DNA from: an uncultured Pseudoxanthomonas sp.
GTDB lineage: Bacteria; Pseudomonadota; Gammaproteobacteria; Xanthomonadales; Xanthomonadaceae
Assembly (NCBI GenBank): GCA_946886405.1
Contig: CAMPIO010000055.1
Location: 1-22,322 of the forward strand
Length of the DNA stretch: 22,322 bases
Direction of reading: 5' to 3'
Below the pieces are notes generated by a model. That model was not told where the DNA came from and searched no databases. It was given only the letters and a program-made list of their open reading frames with translations. Shown piece by piece: positions 13,521-19,952 of the stretch. Position 1 is the first letter of the stretch, and every line of letters begins with the position of its first letter. The position numbers were made by a program, and so were the translations under genes.

Positions 13521-14816
13521 ATGACCACCCGCGTCCTTACCGGCATCACCACCTCGGGCACGCCGCACCTGGGCAACTACGTGGGGGCCGTGCGCCCCGC
13601 CGTGGCCGCCAGCCGTGCGGCGGACACGGAAAGCTTCTACTTCCTGGCCGACCTGCACAGCCTCATCAAGGCGCAGGACCCGGGTCGTACCCAGCGCTCC
13701 ACGCTGGAGATCGCGGCGACCTGGCTGGCCTGCGGCCTGGAGCCGGACAAGGTGTGGTTCTACCGCCAGAGCGACGTGCCGGAGATCACCGAGCTCACGT
13801 GGTTCCTGACCTGCGTGGCGGGCAAGGGCATCCTCAACCGCGCGCACGCCTACAAGGCGGCTGTGGACAAGAACAACGCCGAGGGCGAAGACCCGGATGC
13901 CGGCGTCAGCGCGGGCCTCTTCATGTACCCGGTGCTGATGGCGGCGGACATCCTGATCTTCAACGCGCACCAGGTGCCGGTGGGCCGCGACCAGATCCAG
14001 CACATCGAGATGGCGCGCGACTTCGGCCAGCGGTTCAACCACGTGTACGGCAAGGAGTACTTCACCCTGCCGGAAGCGCTGATCGACGACAACGTGGCCA
14101 CGCTGCCCGGCCTGGACGGGCGCAAGATGAGCAAGAGCTACCACAACACCATCCCACTGTTCGTGCCGCGGGACGAGTTGAAGAAGCTGGTGTTCTCCAT
14201 CCTGACCGACTCGCGCGGCCCCGGCGAGCCGAAAGACACCGGAGGTTCGGCGCTGTTCCAGCTGTACCAGGCCTTCGGCAGCGCCGAGGAAACGCGCGCG
14301 TTCGCGCAGAAGTTCGCCGATGGCATCGGCTGGGGCGACGCCAAGCAGCAGCTGTTCGAGCGCATCGATGCCGAGCTCGCCCCGCTGCGCGAGAAGTACG
14401 AAGCGCTTATGGCCAAGCCGGCCGACATCGAAGCGATCCTGCGCGATGGCGCGCGCCGCCTGCGCGAGCGCTATGCCACGCCGCTGCTGGCCGAGCTGCG
14501 CCATGCGGTGGGCCTGCGCGACCTGTCTCAGCAACCGGTGGTCGAAGCGAAGTCCGCGACATCGAAGGCCGCGCTGCCGGCGTTCAAGCAGTACCGCGAT
14601 ACCGATGGCCGCTTTTACTTCAAGCTCACCGACGCCGAGGGCAACGTGCTGGTGCAGAGCAACGGATTCGATTCGCCGAAGGATGCCGGCAAGCTGATCG
14701 GCGTGCTGAAGCAGGCCGAGCAGGCCGATGCGATGGAAACGCCTGAGATAGTGCTGCAGGTCCCCGCCGGCGACGTGCTGGCGGCGCTGGCCGCGCTGCG
14801 CGCGGCGGAGGCCTGA
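13521..14816 (+). CDS. trpS: tryptophanyl-tRNA synthetase with C-terminal extension
   Basis: A 431-residue class I aminoacyl-tRNA synthetase that charges tRNA-Trp. Seen: TGITTSGTPHLGNYVGA (residues 7-23, HIGH-type motif PHLGN), GRDQIQHIEMARDFGQRFN (tryptophan/ATP region) and GRKMSKSYHN (KMSKS at 202-206). The core ends near residue 335, about the length of E. coli TrpRS (334). After a linker, residues 352-431 form an extra domain: ALPAFKQYRDTDGRFYFKLT and EGNVLVQSNGFDSPKDAGKL, which resembles YegP/DUF1508-type small beta domains, then an Ala/Leu-rich helix. Similar long TrpRS proteins are typical of Xanthomonadaceae. The ATG at 13521 is used; the longer frame upstream overlaps the promoter. 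Confidence 0.92.
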   Translation: MTTRVLTGITTSGTPHLGNYVGAVRPAVAASRAADTESFYFLADLHSLIKAQDPGRTQRSTLEIAATWLACGLEPDKVWFYRQSDVPEITELTWFLTCVAGKGILNRAHAYKAAVDKNNAEGEDPDAGVSAGLFMYPVLMAADILIFNAHQVPVGRDQIQHIEMARDFGQRFNHVYGKEYFTLPEALIDDNVATLPGLDGRKMSKSYHNTIPLFVPRDELKKLVFSILTDSRGPGEPKDTGGSALFQLYQAFGSAEETRAFAQKFADGIGWGDAKQQLFERIDAELAPLREKYEALMAKPADIEAILRDGARRLRERYATPLLAELRHAVGLRDLSQQPVVEAKSATSKAALPAFKQYRDTDGRFYFKLTDAEGNVLVQSNGFDSPKDAGKLIGVLKQAEQADAMETPEIVLQVPAGDVLAALAALRAAEA

Positions 14817-14820
14817 CGCC

Positions 14821-15120
14821 ATGCCGTATCTGGCGGTAATCCTGTTCCTGCCGTGGTTCCTGTTGCTGGGCTCGCTGTATTGGCTGTTTCCCCGTACGCC
14901 GCGCACTGCGCGCCGCAAGGGGTTCGACCTGGTGGTGCTGGCGGTCGCGTTCGTGTTGAGCTTCGGTGGCATGCAGTGGGGCTACGCGCTTGGTGCTGCC
15001 GACGTAGGTACCGGTGCGATCTGGAAGCAGGTGCTGGCCACGCTGGTGGCGTACGGCGCGTTCCTGTTCGTGCTGACGCTGGCGGTGCCGCTGCGTGGCT
15101 GGTGGCTGTCGCGCGGCTGA
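14821..15120 (+). CDS. small inner-membrane protein downstream of trpS
   Basis: A 99-residue hydrophobic protein, family not recognised. Three membrane segments can be seen: about 3-23 (YLAVILFLPWFLLLGSLYWL), 35-57 (FDLVVLAVAFVLSFGGMQWG) and 68-90 (VLATLVAYGAFLFVLTLAV), with positive residues RTARRK between the first two. The ATG is 4 bp after the trpS stop, so it is almost certainly co-transcribed. Function unknown; a link with TrpRS is not implied. Confidence 0.75.
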   Translation: MPYLAVILFLPWFLLLGSLYWLFPRTPRTARRKGFDLVVLAVAFVLSFGGMQWGYALGAADVGTGAIWKQVLATLVAYGAFLFVLTLAVPLRGWWLSRG

Positions 15121-15179
15121 TGCCGCATGCGGATGACGCCTCCCACCAAAGGCGGGTCGTGCGAGCGCGATACGGGGAC

Positions 15180-15185
15180 TAGAAT
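15180..15185 (+). promoter_or_regulatory. -10 box TAGAAT upstream of MBL-fold hydrolase
   Basis: TAGAAT lies 30 nt before the ATG at 15216, giving a leader of about 24 nt with a weak AGG ribosome-binding site. Same hexamer as at 1901, 9616 and 10285. Confidence 0.45.
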
Positions 15186-15215
15186 CGGGTCATCCGTCCC
15201 CACACAGGTACGCGG

Positions 15216-16145
15216 ATGAGCCCCCACGGCATCCATACCATCGACACCGCATTCCAGCGCGACCACTTCGATGCGGCTTACCTCATCGTCGAAGTGGGAC
15301 GGGGTGCCTTCATCGACTGCGGCACCAACCATTCCGTTCCGCGCCTGCTCGCCGCCTTGCAGCAGGCGGCGCTGGCGCCGGAAGACGTCGACTTCGTCAT
15401 CGTCACCCACGTGCATCTGGATCATGCCGGTGGCGCCGGCCTGCTGATGCAGCACCTGCCCAACGCCACGCTCGTCGCGCACCCGCGCGCGGCGCCGCAT
15501 TTGATCGATCCCGCCAAGTTGATCGCCGGTGCCACGGCGGTCTATGGCGAAGAGGAAATGCAGCGCAGCTATGGCGAGATCCAGCCCGTACCCGAGGCCC
15601 GCGTGCGTGTGGTGGAGGACGGCGAGACGGTGATGCTGGCGGAGCGGCCGCTTTACGTCATCGACACGCCCGGTCATGCCCGCCACCACCATTGCCTCTG
15701 GGATGCGCGCAGCCAGTGCTGGTTCACCGGCGATACCTTCGGGCTGTCCTACCGCGAACTGGATGGGCCGGACGGTGCTTTCATCCTGCCAACGAGCACG
15801 CCGGTGCAGTTCGAGCCGGTCGCATTGAAGGCCAGCATCGCGCGCATGCTGTCGTATGCGCCCGAAGGCATGTACCTGACCCACTACGGCCGCGTCGGCG
15901 ACGTGCCCCGCCTGGCGCAGGCGCTGTACGAGCAGATCGATGCGATGGTGGCGATCGCCGACGCTTGCGATGGGCGCGCGGATCGTCATCGCTGCATCGC
16001 CGCCGCGTTGTCGGCGTTGTATCTCGAACGTGCCCATGCCCAGCACGTGCCGCTTGCGGACGAGGACGTGCTGCGCCTGCTCGCCATGGACATCGAACTC
16101 AATGCGCAGGGCCTGGGGGTGTGGCTGGATCGCGGGCGGCCGTGA
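15216..16145 (+). CDS. MBL-fold metallo-hydrolase
   Basis: A 309-residue metallo-beta-lactamase-fold enzyme. The complete metal site is seen: THVHLDHAGG (His65, His67, Asp69, His70), TPGHARHH (His154), TGDTFG (Asp173) and LTHYGR (His223). This is the glyoxalase II-like arrangement for two metal ions. A helical C-terminal region (about 230-305) includes DRHRCIAAALSALYLERAH. No signal peptide, so cytoplasmic. Substrate unknown; a hydrolase acting on a thioester, lactone or similar is possible from the fold. It stands alone, with REP-derived DNA immediately downstream. Confidence 0.85.
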   Translation: MSPHGIHTIDTAFQRDHFDAAYLIVEVGRGAFIDCGTNHSVPRLLAALQQAALAPEDVDFVIVTHVHLDHAGGAGLLMQHLPNATLVAHPRAAPHLIDPAKLIAGATAVYGEEEMQRSYGEIQPVPEARVRVVEDGETVMLAERPLYVIDTPGHARHHHCLWDARSQCWFTGDTFGLSYRELDGPDGAFILPTSTPVQFEPVALKASIARMLSYAPEGMYLTHYGRVGDVPRLAQALYEQIDAMVAIADACDGRADRHRCIAAALSALYLERAHAQHVPLADEDVLRLLAMDIELNAQGLGVWLDRGRP

Positions 16146-16162
16146 GGACTAGTGCTCCCTTG

Positions 16163-16185
16163 CAGGAGCGACGTAAGTCGCGACC
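16163..16185. repeat. REP-like palindrome, GGAGCGAC family (single, degenerate)
   Basis: GGAGCGACGTAAGTCGCGAC (16165-16184) contains GCGAC/GTCGC arms around GTAA. It is the same family as the doublet at 20941-21008, differing in the head and the loop. It begins 18 bp after the MBL-fold gene. Confidence 0.75.
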
Positions 16186-16255
16186 GATGGCAAAGGTGGC
16201 ATTCGCCTTCGAAGAAGGAAGCGATGTCCGGCATACCTGCTTGATCGTGTCCGCA

Positions 16256-16271
16256 CGACGTGCGTCGCGAC
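16256..16271. repeat. second partial REP-like core
   Basis: CGACGTGCGTCGCGAC matches the core of the 16163 element at 14 of 16 positions in direct orientation. It lacks the GGAG head and looks decayed. Confidence 0.5.
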
Positions 16272-16274
16272 TCA

Positions 16275-16293
16275 CATCGCTGCTGCAGCGATG
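16275..16293. promoter_or_regulatory. 8-bp dyad just upstream of M28 peptidase promoter
   Basis: CATCGCTG (16275-16282) and CAGCGATG (16286-16293) are perfect inverted arms around CTG. It ends 3 bp before the -10-like TAGACT (16297), so it overlaps the likely spacer or -35 region and could be an operator. No T-run, so not a terminator. Confidence 0.35.
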
Positions 16294-16296
16294 ACT

Positions 16297-16302
16297 TAGA
16301 CT
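16297..16302 (+). promoter_or_regulatory. -10-like TAGACT of M28 peptidase gene
   Basis: TAGACT is followed 15 nt later by AAGGAG (16318-16323) and the ATG at 16333, a consistent promoter, leader and ribosome-binding site. Confidence 0.45.
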
Positions 16303-16332
16303 CGCGACGATGACCGGAAGGAGTGGAGTTCC

Positions 16333-17976
16333 ATGAAGCGCGCGTTCCCGATGCTGCTTTGCTTGTGCGCGATGCCCGTCTTCGCCACCGACACCCACGG
16401 CGGCGGCATCAGTGCCGACAACCTGTCGCGCCATGTGCGCGTGCTGGCCTCGGATGAGTTCGAAGGGCGCGCGCCGGGGACGCCCGGCGAGGAGAAGACG
16501 ATCGCCTACGTCGTCGGCGAGTTGGAGAAGGCGGGCGTGCAGCCCGGTGGCCGCAACGGCGCATGGACGCAGGATGTGGCATTGGTGCGCGCACAGGTGG
16601 ACGGCGAGGTGTCGGCGGCGGTGAAGGTCGGTGGTGCGTTGCAGGCGCTGGCCAATGCCGATGACGTCGTCCTGCAGAGCCTGAGTCCGGTCGAACGCGT
16701 CGACATCATCGATGCGCCGCTGGTCTTCGTCGGTTACGGCATCAGCGCGCCCGAGCGCGGCTGGGACGATTACAAGGGCGTCGACCTGAAAGGCAAGATC
16801 GCCCTCGTGCTGGTCAACGATCCGGATTTCGAGACGGCGGCGGCAGGCGCCTTCGATGGCCGCGCGGTGACCTACTACGGTCGCTGGACCTACAAGTACG
16901 AAGAACTGGCGCGGCAGGGCGCGGCGGGCGTGCTGATCGTGCATGAGACCGCGCCGGCGTCGTATGGCTGGGCGACGGTGCGCGCATCGGGCCTGTCGCC
17001 GGTGTTCGACATTCCGCGCGAGGACGCTGCGCAGTACCACACGCGGCTGCGCGGCTGGATGCAGCGCGACCTGGCGGTGTCGCTGTTCCAGCGTGCAGGG
17101 CTCGATTTCGAGGCGGAGAAGCGCCGCGCGCAGACGGCCGCGTTCGCACCCGTGGCGCTCGGCGATGCCACGATGTCCGCCGCGTTCGCTCTTAAGCGCG
17201 ACCAGGTGGTGACCCGCAACGTCATCGGCAAGCTGCAGGGCGCGCAGCGTCCGGATGAGACCGTCATCTATTCCGCGCACTGGGATGCGTTCGGCATCGG
17301 CGAACCCGACGCGAGCGGCGATGCCATCCGCCACGGCGCTGTCGACAACGCCACCGGCGTCGCGGCGGTGATCGAACTGGCACGCGTGTTCGCCGCCGGT
17401 CCACGGCCGCAGCGGACCCTGCTGTTCATGGCGCTGACCGCCGAGGAAAAGGGCCTGCAGGGCGCGACCTACTACGCCGCAAACCCGGTGGCGCCGCTGG
17501 AGAAGACGGCGGCGGTGCTCAACATCGAAATGCTCAGCCCCGACGGTCCGAATCGCGACATCGCCTCGTGGGGCAACGGCCGTGTGTCGCTGGAGGGCGA
17601 TCTGAAGCGCGTGGCGGAGGCGCATGGCCGCACGTATTCGCCGGATCCCAACCTGGAAGCTGGCTTCTTCTATCGCGCCGATCATTTCGCATTCGCGCGC
17701 GCAGGCGTTCCGGCGATCACCGTGGGCGCAGGACTGGATCGTATCGACGGCGGTGTCGCGAGCGGCAAGGCGCTGCGCGATGCCTACTTCGCCCGCTGCT
17801 ACCACCAGCCGTGCGATGCGTGGACGACCGCATGGGACGCGAGCGGACAGGCGCAGGATGTGGAACTGCTGTACGCGCTGGGCCGCGAGATCGCCGACAG
17901 TCGCGCATGGCCGCGCTGGCTGAACGGTTCAGAATTCAAGGCCGAACGCGAACGCAGCGAGACTGAACGGAAATAG
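16333..17976 (+). CDS. secreted M28-family zinc aminopeptidase with PA domain
   Basis: A 547-residue exported metallopeptidase. Signal peptide MKRAFPMLLCLCAMPVFA with likely cleavage after residue 18. A protease-associated insert spans about 125-260 (PLVFVGYGISAPERGWDDYK, RQGAAGVLIVHE). The M28 zinc site is complete: YSAHWDAFG (His316, Asp318), GAVDNATGVA (bridging Asp338), TAEEKGLQG (catalytic Glu371, ligand Glu372), NIEM (Glu399) and YHQPCD (His491). Members remove N-terminal residues from peptides in the periplasm or medium. The start is supported by AAGGAG. Solitary gene. Confidence 0.9.
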   Translation: MKRAFPMLLCLCAMPVFATDTHGGGISADNLSRHVRVLASDEFEGRAPGTPGEEKTIAYVVGELEKAGVQPGGRNGAWTQDVALVRAQVDGEVSAAVKVGGALQALANADDVVLQSLSPVERVDIIDAPLVFVGYGISAPERGWDDYKGVDLKGKIALVLVNDPDFETAAAGAFDGRAVTYYGRWTYKYEELARQGAAGVLIVHETAPASYGWATVRASGLSPVFDIPREDAAQYHTRLRGWMQRDLAVSLFQRAGLDFEAEKRRAQTAAFAPVALGDATMSAAFALKRDQVVTRNVIGKLQGAQRPDETVIYSAHWDAFGIGEPDASGDAIRHGAVDNATGVAAVIELARVFAAGPRPQRTLLFMALTAEEKGLQGATYYAANPVAPLEKTAAVLNIEMLSPDGPNRDIASWGNGRVSLEGDLKRVAEAHGRTYSPDPNLEAGFFYRADHFAFARAGVPAITVGAGLDRIDGGVASGKALRDAYFARCYHQPCDAWTTAWDASGQAQDVELLYALGREIADSRAWPRWLNGSEFKAERERSETERK

Positions 17977-18013
17977 CGGCGCTGGCGCACGCCGTTCATC
18001 CGATTCGCCGCGC

Positions 18014-18019
18014 TATGCT
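18014..18019 (+). promoter_or_regulatory. -10-like TATGCT before BLUF gene
   Basis: TATGCT lies 23 nt before the BLUF ATG within the 66-bp interval after the M28 peptidase. A short leader with no strong Shine-Dalgarno sequence would result. Confidence 0.35.
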
Positions 18020-18042
18020 GCGCGTCCCTTCGCGGCACCGGA

Positions 18043-18483
18043 ATGTCTGTGGCTCCTCTTCACGCGCTGGTCTACCAAAGCCACGCCACGCACCCGCTGG
18101 ATGCCGGTGATCTCGACCAACTGCTGCTCGACGCGCGCGTGGCGAATGAACTCGCCGACGTGACGGGGGCATTGTTGTATGGCGGCCAGCGCTTCGTGCA
18201 GTACCTGGAGGGCGCGCGTGCCGATGTGGAGCAGATCTATGCCCGCATCGCACGCGCCAGCCAGCATCATCGGCTGGAGATCCTGGAGCAGGGTCGTGTG
18301 GACAAGCGCCTGTTCCAGCGCTGGCACATGGGGTTTTCCACGGCGCCGCAGACGCTGGTGCAACAGCTCAGCCAGTCGCAATGGCGTCGCGAGATCCCGT
18401 GGCTGGAAGACGAGTCCACTGCATCCGCAGGGCTGACGCGCCTGCTCGCCTTCTGGAAAGAGGAAGCCGCGCTCGCGCGCTGA
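18043..18483 (+). CDS. short BLUF-domain blue-light photoreceptor
   Basis: A 146-residue BLUF protein, which binds FAD and changes a hydrogen-bond network on blue-light excitation. All key residues are seen: Tyr11 in HALVYQSHA, Asn35 in ARVANELADVTGALLY, Gln53 in FVQYLEG, and Trp94 and Met96 in FQRWHMGF. About 95 residues form the BLUF core; the rest is a C-terminal helical cap, with no EAL, GGDEF or other output domain. Short BLUF proteins signal by protein-protein contact with an unlinked partner. Neither neighbour is an obvious partner. A start at 18043 is the only good ATG. Confidence 0.9.
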   Translation: MSVAPLHALVYQSHATHPLDAGDLDQLLLDARVANELADVTGALLYGGQRFVQYLEGARADVEQIYARIARASQHHRLEILEQGRVDKRLFQRWHMGFSTAPQTLVQQLSQSQWRREIPWLEDESTASAGLTRLLAFWKEEAALAR

Positions 18484-18489
18484 CGTGGC

Positions 18490-18876
18490 TCAGGGCCAGC
18501 GGTTGGGCTTGCCGCGTGTGCTGCCTTCATCCATCGGCACCACGCAGAAGCGATGGCCGGTAGGCGCTTCCATCACCCACCACCGGTTGCGCACATGCTG
18601 CACGCGCTTCGCGCCGAGCGCTTCCAGGCGCGCCACTTCGGCGTCGATGTCGTCGGTCTCGATGTCCAGGTGCACGCGCGCCTCATGCTTCACTTTCTGC
18701 ACTTCGATATGCAGGCCGCCCGGGCCCGGTTCGAACTTGTCGTACAGGCCGAGGTCGCCATCATCCGGATGCGTGACCTTCAGCCCGAGTGCGGCACTCC
18801 AGAACGCCGACGCGGCAGGCAGGTCGTCGACCTGGCTGTCGATGATGAAACCGGCCAGGCGGCTGCGGTGGCTCAT
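18490..18876 (-). CDS. VOC (glyoxalase/dioxygenase-like) family protein
   Basis: A 128-residue vicinal-oxygen-chelate fold protein. Pattern seen: FIIDSQVDDLPAASAFWSAALGL (first beta-alpha unit), GGLHIEVQKV, HLDIETDDIDAEVARLEALG (second unit) and MEAPTGHRFCVVP at the end, usual for the bleomycin-resistance/glyoxalase-like subfamily. GAGGAG lies 8 nt upstream of the ATG. Its start overlaps the stop of the upstream lipoprotein gene by 4 bp (ATGA). It converges on the BLUF gene with 6 bp between stops. Substrate unknown. Confidence 0.82.
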   Translation of the reverse strand: MSHRSRLAGFIIDSQVDDLPAASAFWSAALGLKVTHPDDGDLGLYDKFEPGPGGLHIEVQKVKHEARVHLDIETDDIDAEVARLEALGAKRVQHVRNRWWVMEAPTGHRFCVVPMDEGSTRGKPNRWP

Positions 18877-19511
18877 CGCGGCGACTCCTCTTCTTGCTTG
18901 TAGGGAAAATGTTCGACTTGCGGCACATCGCGAGAGGGGCCGAGCCAATAAACGGTCTCGCCAGCGATCATCAAGCATCTGCGGTGCCCGATGCGGGTCA
19001 GCGACACGGTGATGTTGCCTCCCTCCCGCTTGTAGATCGCACTCTCGCTCGTTGCTTTCGCGAAGAGCTTGTAGTCGCTCAGCCACTCGGATTTTCGAAG
19101 AAGCCGATCGCACGTTGCGCGCCACGTCCGGGTTGATGTCCAGCGAGCGAAGCATTTTCCGGAGCCGTCCAATCCGGCTGTCACCTCTGCCTGGACATGA
19201 TCGCCATCTTGACTGAAGAACGTGATGGCGGTCGAGCTGCGATCATCGGTCTCCGTGGGCGACCATCCCACCACGGAATATCCATCGTGACCTTCCGTCG
19301 CATGCAGGATCCCGTCCTCCAGCAAGTTCGCACAACTCTCGAAGCCTGCCGAACGTATCGAAGACAAGGCGGCGGACGCACTGCCGCGCGCATGAAGCGC
19401 TTCCCAGTCAGTGCCATTCTTGAAATAGGTCGACGAACAACCCGGAAGGAAAGCTGCTGCGAACAGAAGCGCGATGGAGGTGTGGCGTCTGACGCGTGGC
19501 GCCGTGTGCAT
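18873..19511 (-). CDS. hypothetical lipoprotein, coupled to VOC gene
   Basis: A 212-residue lipoprotein with signal ending in lipobox LPGC (ALLFAAAFLPGCSS). The family is not recognised. The mature part contains four cysteines (FESCANLL, GKCFARW, ATCDRLL, RRCLMIAG), suggesting disulfides in the periplasm, and alternating beta-like stretches (DGYSVVGWSP, SSTAITFFSQDGD, GNITVSLTRIGHRRC, ETVYWLG). The ATG at 19511 has GGGGAG 5 nt upstream and opens the signal; a longer frame to 19733 has no such support and runs through the pseudogene region. Overlap with the VOC gene suggests co-translation. Confidence 0.65.
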   Translation of the reverse strand: MHTAPRVRRHTSIALLFAAAFLPGCSSTYFKNGTDWEALHARGSASAALSSIRSAGFESCANLLEDGILHATEGHDGYSVVGWSPTETDDRSSTAITFFSQDGDHVQAEVTAGLDGSGKCFARWTSTRTWRATCDRLLRKSEWLSDYKLFAKATSESAIYKREGGNITVSLTRIGHRRCLMIAGETVYWLGPSRDVPQVEHFPYKQEEESPR

Positions 19512-19603
19512 GGTCACTCCCCGGGTCGAAACTCTCTCCGCAGGATACCGAACGGCGGGTATCAGACGCCACGGTCGCTGGAGAAGCCGTCCGCCGGGAG
19601 GGG

Positions 19604-19932
19604 CTATTCGCAGACCGGGGTGCCGAACGGCAGCAGGTAGCCGTTGTTGTCGTACACGGCGAATTCGCGCATGCCGTAGGGGAAGGTTTCCGGCGCGTAG
19701 CAGATGCGAGCATGGTCGCGCACCGCATCCCACGGGGCGTCGACGTCGGCGACTTCCACCTACAGCGAGCCGGTGAACGCGAGCGTGGTATCGCCCTCAT
19801 GGTCGTTCAGGGCGGACAGCATCAGCTCGGCGCTGTCGCGACGCAGGGCCACAGCGCACCCGACGCCAGCTCGAAACCCAGCACGTCGCGATAGGACGCG
19901 AGCGTGCCGGGCAGGTCCGGCATGCGCAGCAT
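19604..19932 (-). pseudogene. VOC-family protein, pseudogene (frameshift plus in-frame stop)
   Basis: Remains of a glyoxalase-like gene. The first part reads LPGTLASYRDVLGFELASG, then shifts frame and stops at 19822. In the next frame the protein continues: LRRDSAELMLSALNDHEGD, TLAFTGSL, a TAG at 19760-19762, then VEVADVDAPWDAVRDHAR and REFAVYDNNGYLLPFGTPVC. Adding one G near 19849-19851 gives ALWALRRDSAELML, the usual family sequence. The TAG replaces the Tyr usual in this position (SLYVEVADVDA). Length 329 nt is not a multiple of three. The N-terminus also looks short. Two lesions make sequencing error less likely but not excluded. Confidence 0.82.
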
Positions 19933-19952
19933 CGGCGTCCGCCGGCGGAAGG

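Noticed and set aside
12525..14972. Very long minus-strand frame across trpS (815 codons)
   Set aside because: Only its last 267 codons (12525-13328) have a signal peptide and ribosome-binding site; the rest is a high-GC shadow of trpS.
16187..16294. Small ORF MAKVAFAFEEGSDV... between the MBL-fold and M28 genes
   Set aside because: It lies inside REP-derived repeats, has no ribosome-binding site, and its end is made by the CATCGCTG dyad; no family resemblance.
17930..17940. TGAAC-GTTCA dyad at the end of the M28 peptidase gene
   Set aside because: Inside coding sequence with no promoter nearby; a chance match to the dyad at 12124.
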